From Streptomyces sp. NBC_01591 (lineage in GTDB: Bacteria > Actinomycetota > Actinomycetes > Streptomycetales > Streptomycetaceae): 64,000 nt of DNA. Location of the stretch: positions 3,844,001-3,908,000 of the forward strand of contig NZ_CP109327.1 in assembly GCF_035918155.1 (NCBI RefSeq), written 5' to 3'. How positions within the stretch are numbered: position 1 is the first letter of the stretch; every line of letters starts with the position of its first letter. Below the pieces are notes generated by a model. The model was not told where the DNA came from and did no database searches. It saw only the letters and a list, made by a program, of their open reading frames with translations. Shown piece after piece: positions 43,833 to 52,873 of this stretch. Both the position numbers and the translations under genes were made by a program.

Positions 43833-44046
43833 CTGCACAACCACGCCGCCCGCATCCACACCGGCGAGCATGCCAGAACGGCGGATCGCGGGACCCCGTA
43901 CCGCCCCCGGCAAGAAGGGCGGCGGCCTCGCCTCCACCGGCAGCAGCGGCACCGTCGTGGTGCTCGCCGTGGGCACCGGCCTCGTCATCGCGGACCGTCC
44001 ACGCCCCGGCGGCCGGTTGTCAGTGGGCCCCCGTACGCTCACCGAC

Positions 44047-44838
44047 ATGGCGACGCTCCCGAACCCGCTCCCGTCCCTGGCCACATCAGGGCTCCAACTC
44101 CCGCCCGGCTCACTGGTGGACGACACGATCGACGGCACCTGGCACGAGCCGCTGCTCTGGTGCGCCGACGAGCCCGCGTCCTACGGGACGTGGCGCACGC
44201 TGCGCGCGGCCGGGCGGTCGGTCGGACTGCTTCCCGTACTGATCGACGGCGGGCGACGCGACGAGTGGCCCGACACCTGGGACCTGATCCCGGACAGCAC
44301 GTCGTACCCCGGCGATCACGACGCCGAGGAAGTGCTCAGCGAGTACTGGGACGACTGCGCGCCCGATGAGCTCGACGCCGCCGAAGGCGACTGGCCGGGC
44401 CTGGCCCCCGTCCCGGCCGCCGAGGGGCAGGACGCCCCCGACGACCTGGCGGCCGCGATCGCCGAGGAGTGCGTCGGCCCGGACGGCTGGTACCCCGGCT
44501 CGCGGGTGGCGCTCGTCCCGGCCCGGCGCAGCGCCGACATACCGGCGGCGATCGGCTGGTCGGGTCCGGTCAACTTCGAGGACGACACGGCCCGGCTCTG
44601 CGCCGTGCTCCGCTCCTGGGAGGACCGCTTCGGCATACGGGTCGTGGTGCTGGGCTTCGACACCCTGACCGTCTCGGTCGGGCGACCGCCCACCACCCTC
44701 CCGGAGGCCCGCGCGATCGCCGCCGAGCACTTCGCGTTCTGCCCGGACAACATCAACCAGAACCCGCCGTACGACCTCGACGTCTACGCCGAGAAGATGG
44801 TGCTGGACCAGGAGACCTGGTCGTTCTGGTGGGACTGA
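44047..44838 (+). CDS. DUF4253 domain protein
   Basis: A 263-residue DUF4253 protein: the family C-terminal half is clear in ALVPARRSADIPAAIGWSGP, CAVLRSWEDRFGIRVVVLGFDTL, VGRPPTTLPEARAIAAEHFAFCPDNI and DVYAEKMVLDQETWSFWWD. No enzymatic role is known to me. It is acidic, cytoplasmic and starts at ATG 44047. Relatives are common next to polymorphic-toxin or immunity-like genes, but no toxin is visible here. Confidence 0.85.
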   Translation: MATLPNPLPSLATSGLQLPPGSLVDDTIDGTWHEPLLWCADEPASYGTWRTLRAAGRSVGLLPVLIDGGRRDEWPDTWDLIPDSTSYPGDHDAEEVLSEYWDDCAPDELDAAEGDWPGLAPVPAAEGQDAPDDLAAAIAEECVGPDGWYPGSRVALVPARRSADIPAAIGWSGPVNFEDDTARLCAVLRSWEDRFGIRVVVLGFDTLTVSVGRPPTTLPEARAIAAEHFAFCPDNINQNPPYDLDVYAEKMVLDQETWSFWWD

Positions 44839-44886
44839 GTACGACAACTCATGTGGCGTACCCGGGCGTCGAGTTGACTCGTACAC

Positions 44887-45231
44887 ATGCCCGAAGATGT
44901 CATGCACACCCGTCCGTCGCGCGTCTGGATCGCCTCGCTGATCTCCACGGTGGTGACGCTCCCGCTCGCGTTCTTCGCCCTGGTCTTCGGTGGGCTCTCC
45001 CCGATGGCCTGCGACTCCTGCTCGGAGGCCGATGCCCACCGGTTCGACGCGGGCTTCGGCACCGCCTGGACCGTGCTGTGCTGCGGTCTGGTGCTGTCCC
45101 TGGCCGTGCTGGTCGCGAGCTGGGTGTGCAGCTTCCGCAGGCCACCGGCCGGCGTCTTCCTCGCCGTACTCGCACCCTGCACGGTGTTCGTCGCGTGGGT
45201 GATGTTCATGGCCCTGGTCGACTGGCCCTGA
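44887..45231 (+). CDS. Small multi-pass membrane protein
   Basis: A 114-residue protein with three predicted membrane helices (VWIASLISTVVTLPLAFFAL, TAWTVLCCGLVLSLAVLVAS, VFLAVLAPCTVFVAWVMFM). Five Cys occur, two of them near the first outer loop (MACDSCSEAD), which could hold a metal or disulfide. Start ATG at 44887, with a second in-frame ATG at 44902. Family unknown. Confidence 0.7.
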   Translation: MPEDVMHTRPSRVWIASLISTVVTLPLAFFALVFGGLSPMACDSCSEADAHRFDAGFGTAWTVLCCGLVLSLAVLVASWVCSFRRPPAGVFLAVLAPCTVFVAWVMFMALVDWP

Positions 45232-45267
45232 CCAGCCGCTCCGGCAGAGCACACATTCCCCGCCAGC

Positions 45268-45431
45268 TAAGACCGACCGGCAATCGGGGGGCGGCGTCGC
45301 GGGGCTGGGTGCGCGCATCTGCCGCGTTGTCGTCAATCACCATGGCTCCGCCATGCCTCAATCCTCCGCCTTGCAGCTGCACGCGCCCAGCCCCGCTCCT
45401 TCTCCCACCCCCCAATTGCCGGTCGGTCTAA
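45268..45431. mobile_element. MITE-like fold-back element, about 164 bp
   Basis: Outer inverted repeats 45268-45291 and 45408-45431 match over 24 bp with three differences (core GACCGACCGGCAAT). Inside them 45299-45322 and 45373-45396 match inversely with three differences, and CATGGC/GCCATG closes the centre at 45341-45355. The whole element thus folds into one long hairpin. TAA at both edges (45268-45270 and 45429-45431) fits a 3-bp target duplication. No transposase frame exists inside, so it would need one in trans. It fills most of the 400-bp gap. Confidence 0.82.
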
Positions 45432-45620
45432 TTGCACGGCGAGCCGTCCGTATCCGAGCGCCTGTCGGGGTCGCACCTGCTCCCGGCGGTGCGCGGCAAG
45501 CTGCTCGTCCCGCTCGGCCGAACCGTCGAGGCATGGGCCGAGCCGGAGCTCGCCGCCCGGCCGTGCCGCAACCTCCGCGAGTGGTCGGTCCTGCTGCGCA
45601 AGGCCGCCGGGCCGGTGTGA
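45432..45620 (+). pseudogene. Possible truncated gene next to the MITE
   Basis: An open frame of 62 codons starting exactly at the MITE edge: HGEPSVSERLSGSHLLPAVR to REWSVLLRKAAGPV, then TGA. Amino acid use looks protein-like and third positions are G/C-rich, but there is no ribosome site and no full domain. It may be the C-terminal remainder of a gene interrupted or lost when the element inserted. Converges on the LacI gene with 13 bp between. Low certainty. Confidence 0.35.
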
Positions 45621-45633
45621 CGGCCGACGGCCG

Positions 45634-46662
45634 CTACCGCCCCGGCGTGCTGTCACGCACGACCGGCTCCGCAGGAAGCAGCAGCCCGCTCGCCGGGGCT
45701 CCGGTGGGGTCCTCGACGGCGGTGATCAGCCGGTCGACGAGGGCGTGGGCGATGGCGGCCAGGGGCAGGCGCACGCTGGTGAGGGTGGGTTGGAGCACGG
45801 TGCAGAGCGGGATGTCGTTGAAGCCGGTGACGGCGACGTCGGCGCCGACGGTGAGGCCTGCGGCGCGGACGGCCTGGTAGGCGGTCAGGGCGAGCCAGTC
45901 GCTTGCGCAGACCAGGGCGGTCGGGCGGTCGGGTCCGCTGAGCAGGCGCTGGACGGCGTGGGAGAGCGCGGCCGGGTCGTCGTCGGGGACGCCGACCTCG
46001 AAGGCGCCGTCGGGGGCGGCGGCCGCGGCCTGCAGGAGGCCGGCCCTGCGGTCGGCGAGCCAGGGCAGGGACGCGGCGGAGTTGAGGTAGCAGATCCGGC
46101 GGTGGCCCTGGTCGAGGAGGAGTTCGACCAGGGCGGCGGTGGCGGCGGCGGAGTCGATGTCGACCCAGTTCTGCGGGCGGCCGGAGGCGATGCGGCCGAA
46201 GGCGGCGAACGGGAAGCCGGCTTCGGTGAGCACGTCGACGCGGGGGTCGTCGTGGACGACGTCGGAGAGGATGAACCCGTCGACCTGGCGGGCCGCGATC
46301 AGGCCGTTCAACGACTTGGCGACCGCCCTGGCGCCCTGCTGGGGATCGGAGCGGAACAGCAGGATGCGGTGGCCGACGGCGTCGGCGGCGGTCACCAGCG
46401 CCTGGAGGAAGCCGCCCATCAGGGGGTTGGGGTCGGCGGGGTTGTCGGCGGGGGCGGGATAGCCGATGACCTTGCGGGTGCCGGTGCGCAGGCTGCGGGC
46501 GGACTGGTCGGGCTGGTATCCGAGTTCGTCGATGGCGGCGGTGACCCGGGCGAGGGTGGTGGCGCGCAGCCGGTGGGGTGCGTTGAGGGCGTTCGAGACG
46601 GTCTGGCGGGAGACTCCGGCCGCGCGTGCGACGTCCTCGATGGTCACCTGTCGAGCGGTCAT
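45634..46662 (-). CDS. LacI family repressor
   Basis: A 342-residue LacI protein. HTH and hinge: TIEDVARAAGVSRQTVSNALNAPHRLRATTLARVTAAIDELGYQPDQSARSL. The periplasmic-binding-like sensor follows, with VDGFILSDVVHDD, RICYLNSAASLPWLADRRAG and DVAVTGFNDIPLCTVLQPTLTSVRLP. ATG at 46662. It lies at the end of the importer/GH36 operon (65 bp after alpha-galactosidase), so the sugar taken up there is its likely inducer. Confidence 0.94.
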   Translation of the reverse strand: MTARQVTIEDVARAAGVSRQTVSNALNAPHRLRATTLARVTAAIDELGYQPDQSARSLRTGTRKVIGYPAPADNPADPNPLMGGFLQALVTAADAVGHRILLFRSDPQQGARAVAKSLNGLIAARQVDGFILSDVVHDDPRVDVLTEAGFPFAAFGRIASGRPQNWVDIDSAAATAALVELLLDQGHRRICYLNSAASLPWLADRRAGLLQAAAAAPDGAFEVGVPDDDPAALSHAVQRLLSGPDRPTALVCASDWLALTAYQAVRAAGLTVGADVAVTGFNDIPLCTVLQPTLTSVRLPLAAIAHALVDRLITAVEDPTGAPASGLLLPAEPVVRDSTPGR

Positions 46663-46727
46663 CGTTCCTCTGCGGGCGGTGGTCGGCGGGCTGGGGGCGG
46701 CGGGTGGCCGCCCCCGGCCCCCGGTCG

Positions 46728-48563
46728 TCAGTGCTCGCGGGTCAGGGTGAGCAGGCCACCGGTCGGCACGGTCACCGGGTTCACCCCGGCGACAAGGTCG
46801 AGCACGGTCTCGGACAGGATCTCACCACGGCAGTCCTGGACGAGGGCAAGGGCCCGTTCCGGCCGGGTGGTGGTCAGGAGCACCACGGGGTCGCTGTCCG
46901 CGTTGGCGACGAGCAGGGTCTGCGGACCGTCCGCAGCGTGCCGGTCCGGGAGGGCGACGGGCAGCGGCGCGTAGCGTGCGACCACGGTGGTGCGGTGGTC
47001 ATGGGCGCGGATCAGGGGGTAGCCGAGGTCCGGCCGCGCGGGTTCCAGGAGGCCGAGCTGGAGGACGTCGGCGTACCGGCGGAAGACGCCGAGCCAGAAG
47101 CGCAGGGTGGCGAGCTGGTCGGGGCTCTGGGCGGCGAGGTCGACGGAGATCTGCGGCACCGAGAACAGGGCGTTGACGAGGTGGACGGCGACGGACTCGT
47201 GCGTCTCGGCGGAGTTCCACATGATCATGTCGGCGTGGACGGCGAGCGGGCCCGCGGTGAGCCGGCAGTCGACGGTGCGCTGGCGGTTCTCGGCGGGGCT
47301 GAGCGGGCAGTCGACGGCACGGACCATGGTGGCGTACGGCCAGAGACCCGGGCTGATGTACGGCTGGCGGTGCTCGACGATCACGTCGGGACGGGTGCGG
47401 CGCAGGCGGGCGTCGAGGTCGGCGAGCAACTGGAGCACGCCCTCGTGGACGGCCGCGCGGTCGGCACCGGCCGGGGCGGGCGGGGGGTCGGGGACGGCGA
47501 AGCGGTCGACGAAGTCGAGCTTCAGACCGTCCATGCCCCACTGCTCGACGGCGCGGGAGACCTTCTCGATCAGGTAGGCGCGGACCTCGGGGTGGCGGGG
47601 GTCGAGCACGGCCGCGTCCAGGTGGGGCTCCTCGCGCAGGATCATGCCCTTGAAGCGGTCCCAGGCGTCGTTGTGCCGGCCGATGAACGGCAGCGCGTAC
47701 CAGAGGAGGTAGGCGAGGCCGAGCCGGTGGACCTCGGCGACGTGGGCCGCGGGGTCGGGGAAGGCCGCCGCGTTGATGTCCCAGTCGCCGCAGTGGGCGT
47801 AGCCGCGGGTGCGGTCGGCGGTCTGCCAGCCGTCGTCGACGATGATGCTCTCGCAGCCGACGGCCGCGGCGAGGGCGGCCTGGCGTTCGATCACGGCGGT
47901 GTCGACGTTCTGGTGGAGGCTGTACCAGGTGGAGTACGAGGGCATCCGGGCGGCGGGGGCGACGCCGGGGTGGTGCAGGCCCTCGGCCCACCAAGCAGTG
48001 ACGGCCTGCAGGGTGGCGGCGAAGTGGCGGCCGCTGAGGTCGATCCGCAGCCGCAGCGGCGGCCCGTCCGGGGTGAGGTCCTGTTCGACGGTGAAGGCGA
48101 ACTCTCCGCTCTCCTCCACCACACCGGCGCCGACCCGCACGGGCGCGGAGGTCTCGCCGGCGGCGGCGGTGCACAGGGCGCGGTCGTCGGTGCCGACCAG
48201 GCTGGTGACGGGGGCGCCCAGGGCGAGCGAGACGGTCCGGGGGGCGGCCCAGGACGGCGGCAGCCAGTGGGAGGCCCTGGTGTCCGGGGTCCAGTAGGCG
48301 GTGGCCCCGACGCAGGGGATCCGCCATTCGGCGCGGACGGTGGCCGCGGCCGCCGCCGTGACCTCGATGAGGACCACGCCGTCGCCGGCCGGGGTGACAG
48401 CGGTCTCCAGCCGGTCGCAGCCGAGCCCGGTGAGGTGAACCACGAGCGGGGCGCCGGTGGAGTGGAGCAGGCCGGTGACGAGCTGCCGGTGACCGACGAT
48501 GTCGGGAGTGGCCCCGGTCGGCGTGTTCGGGCGCCAGGCCGGGACGGGCTGTTCGGTGGTCAC
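46728..48563 (-). CDS. GH36-type alpha-galactosidase
   Basis: A 611-residue glycoside hydrolase of the GH36/melibiase family. The N-terminal beta-sandwich leads to the barrel: MPSYSTWYSLHQNVDT, ESIIVDDGWQTADRTRGYAH, GDWDINAAAFPD, then the nucleophile region MDGLKLDFVDRF (Asp after Lys-Leu) and the acid/base stretch IVEHRQPYISPGLWPYATM. No signal peptide, so it acts on imported oligosaccharides in the cytoplasm. GTG at 48563 with AAGGAG upstream, overlapping the permease end. Substrates with alpha-galactose ends (melibiose, raffinose) fit, but other alpha-glycosides are possible. Confidence 0.88.
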   Translation of the reverse strand: MTTEQPVPAWRPNTPTGATPDIVGHRQLVTGLLHSTGAPLVVHLTGLGCDRLETAVTPAGDGVVLIEVTAAAAATVRAEWRIPCVGATAYWTPDTRASHWLPPSWAAPRTVSLALGAPVTSLVGTDDRALCTAAAGETSAPVRVGAGVVEESGEFAFTVEQDLTPDGPPLRLRIDLSGRHFAATLQAVTAWWAEGLHHPGVAPAARMPSYSTWYSLHQNVDTAVIERQAALAAAVGCESIIVDDGWQTADRTRGYAHCGDWDINAAAFPDPAAHVAEVHRLGLAYLLWYALPFIGRHNDAWDRFKGMILREEPHLDAAVLDPRHPEVRAYLIEKVSRAVEQWGMDGLKLDFVDRFAVPDPPPAPAGADRAAVHEGVLQLLADLDARLRRTRPDVIVEHRQPYISPGLWPYATMVRAVDCPLSPAENRQRTVDCRLTAGPLAVHADMIMWNSAETHESVAVHLVNALFSVPQISVDLAAQSPDQLATLRFWLGVFRRYADVLQLGLLEPARPDLGYPLIRAHDHRTTVVARYAPLPVALPDRHAADGPQTLLVANADSDPVVLLTTTRPERALALVQDCRGEILSETVLDLVAGVNPVTVPTGGLLTLTREH

Positions 48564-48568
48564 GGTTC

Positions 48569-49384
48569 TCACTCCTTGGTGGCCCCGGCCAGCAGGCCGG
48601 AGATGAACTGGCGTTGCAGAACGAGGAAGAGGGCCATCACGGGGATGGCGGCGATGGCGGCGGCGAGCAGGACCTGCGCGTAGTTGGTGGTCGCAAGACC
48701 CTGCAGGGTGGCGGTGGCCACGGGCAGCGTGTACATCTCGGGGCTGCGCAGCGCGATCAGCGGCCAGACGAACTGGTTCCAGCCGCCGAGGAAGACGAAC
48801 AGCGCGAGCGCCGCGATGACCGGCCGGTTGACCGGGATGACGATCCGCCACAGCACCCGCAGTTCGCCGGCGCCGTCGACGCGGGCGGCGTCCAGGAGTT
48901 CGTCGGGCATGGAGCGCAGTGCCTGCCGCATCAGGAAGATGCCGAACGGGGTGACCAGGCCGGGGAGGATGACGGACTGGTAGGAGTCGATCAGGCCCAG
49001 CTTCATCATCATCTCGAAGATCGGGATGAGCATCACCGTGTCGGGGAGGACCAGGGTGCTGAGCAGCAGGACGAAGAACAGGTTGCGCCCGCGGAACTCG
49101 AATTTGGCGAAGGCGTAGCCCGCAAGGACCGAGACGACGACCGCGCCGATCGTCTGAACGCCCGCCACCAGCACGGTGTTGAGCAGGACGCGGGTGAGTC
49201 CGATGGATTCCTGGAGCCCGTGGAGGTTGTCCATGAGGTGGCCGCCGGGCAGCAGCTTCGGCGGCCAGGAGAACACGTCCTTGTCGTCCTGGGTGGCGGC
49301 GATGGCAAGCCAGTAGAACGGACCGACGCAGAGCCCGAAGGCGCCCGCGAGCAGCAGGGTGAGCAGGGGGCCGCGGCGCTTCAC
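48569..49384 (-). CDS. Sugar ABC transporter permease (MalG type)
   Basis: A 271-residue permease with six helices. The cytoplasmic EAA loop is LRSMPDELLDAARVDGAGELRVLWRIVIP. GTG at 49384 overlaps the previous permease stop (GTGA). It forms the transmembrane pair with the MalF-type protein. No ATPase gene is in the operon, so a shared ATPase such as MsiK must drive it (inferred from Streptomyces practice). Confidence 0.93.
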   Translation of the reverse strand: MKRRGPLLTLLLAGAFGLCVGPFYWLAIAATQDDKDVFSWPPKLLPGGHLMDNLHGLQESIGLTRVLLNTVLVAGVQTIGAVVVSVLAGYAFAKFEFRGRNLFFVLLLSTLVLPDTVMLIPIFEMMMKLGLIDSYQSVILPGLVTPFGIFLMRQALRSMPDELLDAARVDGAGELRVLWRIVIPVNRPVIAALALFVFLGGWNQFVWPLIALRSPEMYTLPVATATLQGLATTNYAQVLLAAAIAAIPVMALFLVLQRQFISGLLAGATKE

Positions 49385-50349
49385 CGGCGCTCTCCCATCA
49401 GGCGGACCTGCACGATGCCGAGCACGGAGACGATCAGTGCGAGCGCGTAGGCGAGGGCCGATGCGTAGCCGAAGTCGAAATACTTGAAGCCGTTGTTGTA
49501 GAGGTACATGGTGACCGTCAAGGTGGCGTTGTCGGGGCCGCCGCCGGTGAGGACGTACGGCTCGTCGAAGAGCTGCAGGGTGCCGATGGTGGAGAGCACC
49601 ACGGTGAGGAGCAGGATCGGCCGCAGTTGGGGAAGGGTGATGGAGACGAAGCGGCGGATCGGTCCCGCGCCGTCGACCATCGCGGCCTCGTACAACTCGT
49701 TGGGAATGCCCTGCAGGCCGGCGAGGTACATCACCGCGTTGTAGCCGGTGTAGTGCCAGGTGATGACGAGGACGACGCCCACGCGGGCCCAGAAGGGGCT
49801 GCCGAGCCAGTTCACCCGGTCGATGCCGAACAGGGAGAGGACCCAGTTCAGCAGTCCGGCGTCGCGGTTGAGGATCACGGAGAACATCACGCCCGCGGCG
49901 ACCAGGCCGGTCAGCGAGGGGACGAAGACGCCGAGTCGCCAGAGCGGGCGTAGCCAGACCTTGGTGGAGTTGAGGCCGAGGGCGAGGAGCAGGGCGAGGC
50001 CGAGCATCAGCGGCACCTGGACGACCAGGATCAGCGCGGTGTTCTTCAGCGCGGTCCAGAACAGCGGGTCGTTCAGCAGGCGCTGGTAGTTGTCGAGTCC
50101 GGTGAAGTGCCGGTCGTCGCCGTTGCCGGTGGTGAGGCTGATCCAGAGCGAGGCGACGATGGGGTAGGCCTTGAAGACCGCGAAGCCCAGGACGGCGGGC
50201 ATGATCAGCAGGTACGGGACGGAGTCGCGGGTCAGCAGCCGGCGTCGGTCCGGGCGGGTGCGGCCGGTGTGCTTGACGGGGCCGCGGCCGGCCGGGGCGG
50301 CGGCGCCGGTGGCGGTGTCGGGAGCGCGTTCGGGCGGGGCGAGGGACAT
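49381..50349 (-). CDS. Sugar ABC transporter permease (MalF type)
   Basis: A 322-residue permease with an extended basic N-terminus and six helices (SVPYLLIMPAVLGFAVFKAY first). EAA loop: LQGIPNELYEAAMVDGAGPIRRFVSITLPQLRP. I chose the ATG at 50349 (MSLAPPERAPD). It lies 5 bp after the binding-protein stop and overlaps the next permease by 4 bp, so the proteins are made together. Confidence 0.93.
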   Translation of the reverse strand: MSLAPPERAPDTATGAAAPAGRGPVKHTGRTRPDRRRLLTRDSVPYLLIMPAVLGFAVFKAYPIVASLWISLTTGNGDDRHFTGLDNYQRLLNDPLFWTALKNTALILVVQVPLMLGLALLLALGLNSTKVWLRPLWRLGVFVPSLTGLVAAGVMFSVILNRDAGLLNWVLSLFGIDRVNWLGSPFWARVGVVLVITWHYTGYNAVMYLAGLQGIPNELYEAAMVDGAGPIRRFVSITLPQLRPILLLTVVLSTIGTLQLFDEPYVLTGGGPDNATLTVTMYLYNNGFKYFDFGYASALAYALALIVSVLGIVQVRLMGERR

Positions 50350-50354
50350 GGTGG

Positions 50355-51689
50355 TCAGGCCGCCTGCTGCCGGCCGGTCTGCTGGGCGAGCTGCTCGGCG
50401 GCGTCCTTGAGGGAGTCGGCCGGGTCGGCGCCCTTGAGCAGCACCCGGCTCTGGGCGTCGCTGGCGAACTTGAGGGCGCGGGCGTAGTCGCTGGTGAAGT
50501 TGGTGGCCTCGGACGGGGAGTCGAGCGATTCGACGAAGGGCTTCAGCACCTTCTGGCCGCCGTAGAAGGGGTGGGGCGCGCTGAACTTCGGGTCGCTGTA
50601 CGCCGCGGTGAGGGCGGGGAAGACGCCCCCGGAGGTGAAGATCCGGTTGATCTCGGCGGGCTTGGTGAGCGCGTACTCGATGAACCGCCAGGCGGCCTTG
50701 CGGCGCTTGCTGGAGGCGGAGACGGTCAGGTAGGTGGAGTTGACGATGACGTTGCGCTTGCCCCCGGGAACGGCGGCGGGCGGCTGCATGACGCGCCACT
50801 TTCCCTTCTGGTCGGGGAACTTGAGGGCCAGATATTCCGCGGCCCAGACGGCGTCCGCGACGGTGGCGAGCTTCCCCTGGCTGAGCAGGCGCTTCCCGGT
50901 GCCCTGGCCCGCGGTGTCGGCGAGCAGATCGGCGTCGTTGAGCCGCTTGATGACGGTGAGGGCCTTGACGGCGGCCGGGGAGGCGAGCGTGATCCTGCCC
51001 TCGTGGTCGAAGTAGAAGGCGCCCTGGAGCTGCATCAGGTTCTGGAAGAAGTCCATGTCCTGGGTGGCGCCGGTCTTGTCGAGCCCGAGCAGTTGGACGT
51101 CGTTGGCAGCGCGGATCTTCCGCCCGGCGGCGATCATGTCGTCCCAGTTGCTGATGCTTGCGGGATCGACATCGGCCTTCTCGAAGTAGTCCTTCCGGTA
51201 GAAGAGACCGAGCGGGTTGACCTCCCACGGGAGGGCGTGGGCGGCCTTGTCCTTGCCTATGACGGTCGGCCACAGGCCCTTGGCGAAGGCGTCCTTGTAC
51301 TTGTCGGCGCCGAGCTTGGACAGGTCGGCGATGCCGTCGGGGAACTTGTCCAGGTAGCCGGGCAGGTAGTCGACGCCGATGTGCAGGACATCGGCGAGAC
51401 CCTTGCCGCCCGAGGCGAGGCCGACGGTTATTTTGTCCCAAATAGCTGGTTCGCCGACGTCCTGGACGTCGACCTTGATGCCGGGGTTGTCCCGCTCGAA
51501 GGAGGGGACGACGCTGCGCAGGCCCTCGGCCGCGGTGGTCCAGCTCCAGACCGTGATCTTGCCGCTGTCACCGTCGCCTCCGGCGGCGGCGCCGCCCGAT
51601 CCGTTGTCGCCGCAGGCGGCAAGGCCGAGGCCCGCGGCGGAGGCGGTGGCGAGCTGGAGCAGGCGGCGGCGGCTCAGCTGGTGGGACAT
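50355..51689 (-). CDS. Sugar-binding lipoprotein of ABC importer
   Basis: A 444-residue extracellular solute-binding protein (family 1). The signal SRRRLLQLATASAAGLGLAAC is a Tat-type lipoprotein signal with Cys at about 24. The mature part has GKITVWSWTTAAEGLRSVVPSFE, HALPWEVNPLGLFYRKDYFEKADVDPASI and EYALTKPAEINRIFTSGGVFPAL. ATG at 51689 with AGGAG upstream. Its start lies inside the end of the PLP gene (16-bp overlap), so expression is coupled. Sugar identity cannot be read from the sequence; the GH36 enzyme suggests galactosides. Confidence 0.93.
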   Translation of the reverse strand: MSHQLSRRRLLQLATASAAGLGLAACGDNGSGGAAAGGDGDSGKITVWSWTTAAEGLRSVVPSFERDNPGIKVDVQDVGEPAIWDKITVGLASGGKGLADVLHIGVDYLPGYLDKFPDGIADLSKLGADKYKDAFAKGLWPTVIGKDKAAHALPWEVNPLGLFYRKDYFEKADVDPASISNWDDMIAAGRKIRAANDVQLLGLDKTGATQDMDFFQNLMQLQGAFYFDHEGRITLASPAAVKALTVIKRLNDADLLADTAGQGTGKRLLSQGKLATVADAVWAAEYLALKFPDQKGKWRVMQPPAAVPGGKRNVIVNSTYLTVSASSKRRKAAWRFIEYALTKPAEINRIFTSGGVFPALTAAYSDPKFSAPHPFYGGQKVLKPFVESLDSPSEATNFTSDYARALKFASDAQSRVLLKGADPADSLKDAAEQLAQQTGRQQAA

Positions 51690-52873
51690 GTCGGCTCCTG
51701 GGGATAGTGGGTTGTGCGGTGAGTGAGGGTGTGCAGCGCCTCGGCAAGCAGGTCGGCCGCGGCGCCCGGGGTGGAGGTGTGGGGAGACAGTCGGATCCAC
51801 TCGTCGCGGCGGGTGGTGATCAGGCCGGCCGCTTCGAGGGTGCGGTGGACGGTGGCGGGGTCGTGGCCGGGCAGGCGGAAGGTGCCGATGCCGGCGCGCT
51901 CGTGGGGGCCGAGTCCGTCCAGCAGGACATCGGCGCCGGCCCGCCGTGCGCGGTCGAGCAGGTCGGCAAGGGTGGCGCGAATACGGGCGCCGACGGCGGC
52001 CGGGCCACCCTGGTCGAACAGGTCGTCGATGGCTGCGCCGATGGCCGCGGCGGCCGGGAAGTCCGGGTTGGTGGCGAGGTGGGCGGCAGCCCCGGGCAGC
52101 GGTGGCGCCGGATGCCGAGGCGCGAAGGGCTCCGCGACGCCGGCCCAACCGCCGAGCCCGGGAGCCAGGCGCTCGGCGCACCGGTCGCGGATCAGTAGCA
52201 GCGCGGCTCCCCAGCCGGCCCGTAGCCACTTCTGGCCGCCGCTGACGAGGATGTCTGCGGCGTCCGCTTCCAGGGGGACGGAACCCAGGCCCTGGATGGC
52301 GTCGACGATCAGCAGCCGGCCGGGGCCGAGGACCTCCTTGAGGGCGGCGAGCGGTGCCAGGTGGCCGGTGAGCGAGTCGACGGCGCTGACGGTGAGGGCG
52401 GTGACGTCGGGAGTGAGGTGGCGGCGCAGAAGGTCGGGGGTGATGTGCCGCTGCCCGGCCGGGTCGACGAGGCGGACTGCGGGGCCGCCGCGGGCGGCGA
52501 AGCGGAGCCAGGGGTAGAGGTTGGCGGGGAACTCGTCGCGGGGCACCAGGACAGTACCGGGGCCATGGAGTGCGGCGGCCACGGTGAACAGGCCGTTGCT
52601 GGTGGACGGGGCCAGGGCGATCTCGTGCCGACGGGCGTCGAGCAGCCGGGCCGCCGAGATCTGGGCGGCGTCGCTGAGGGCGAACAGCCGGTCGAGGTCG
52701 GCGGGGTCGACGCGGGTGGCGAGCGCGGTCGTGGCGGCGAGCGCAGCGGCGGCTGGGCGGGAGAGCGGGCCGACCCTGGCGTAGTCGAGGTAACCCACCA
52801 TCGGACCGTGGACGGGGGCCGGACCGGCGGCCGCAGCGGCGGCGTCGGGCGCTCGGCGAATTTGATCGTTCAA
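51674..52873 (-). CDS. Class V aminotransferase-fold PLP enzyme
   Basis: A 399-residue PLP enzyme of the NifS/isopenicillin epimerase-like branch. YLDYARVGPLSRPAAAAL opens the fold; ALAPSTSNGLFTVAAAL, LIVDAIQGLGSVPLEADAAD (PLP-contacting Asp) and the lysine site LVSGGQKWLRAGWG follow. Start as TTG at 52873; a later ATG at 52801 (MVGYLDYARVG) is a real alternative, because the first 24 residues are Ala-rich and no ribosome site is convincing at either. It is the first gene of the sugar operon and overlaps the binding-protein gene by 16 bp. An aminotransferase in such an operon hints at an amino sugar or amino-acid-linked sugar (inference). Confidence 0.82.
   Translation of the reverse strand: MNDQIRRAPDAAAAAAGPAPVHGPMVGYLDYARVGPLSRPAAAALAATTALATRVDPADLDRLFALSDAAQISAARLLDARRHEIALAPSTSNGLFTVAAALHGPGTVLVPRDEFPANLYPWLRFAARGGPAVRLVDPAGQRHITPDLLRRHLTPDVTALTVSAVDSLTGHLAPLAALKEVLGPGRLLIVDAIQGLGSVPLEADAADILVSGGQKWLRAGWGAALLLIRDRCAERLAPGLGGWAGVAEPFAPRHPAPPLPGAAAHLATNPDFPAAAAIGAAIDDLFDQGGPAAVGARIRATLADLLDRARRAGADVLLDGLGPHERAGIGTFRLPGHDPATVHRTLEAAGLITTRRDEWIRLSPHTSTPGAAADLLAEALHTLTHRTTHYPQEPTCPTS

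Noticed and set aside
46626..48683. 685-codon plus-strand frame opposite the GH36 gene
   Set aside because: The GH36 catalytic motifs on the minus strand are intact; the plus-strand product is Gly/Val/Glu/Asp repetitive and typical of a shadow.
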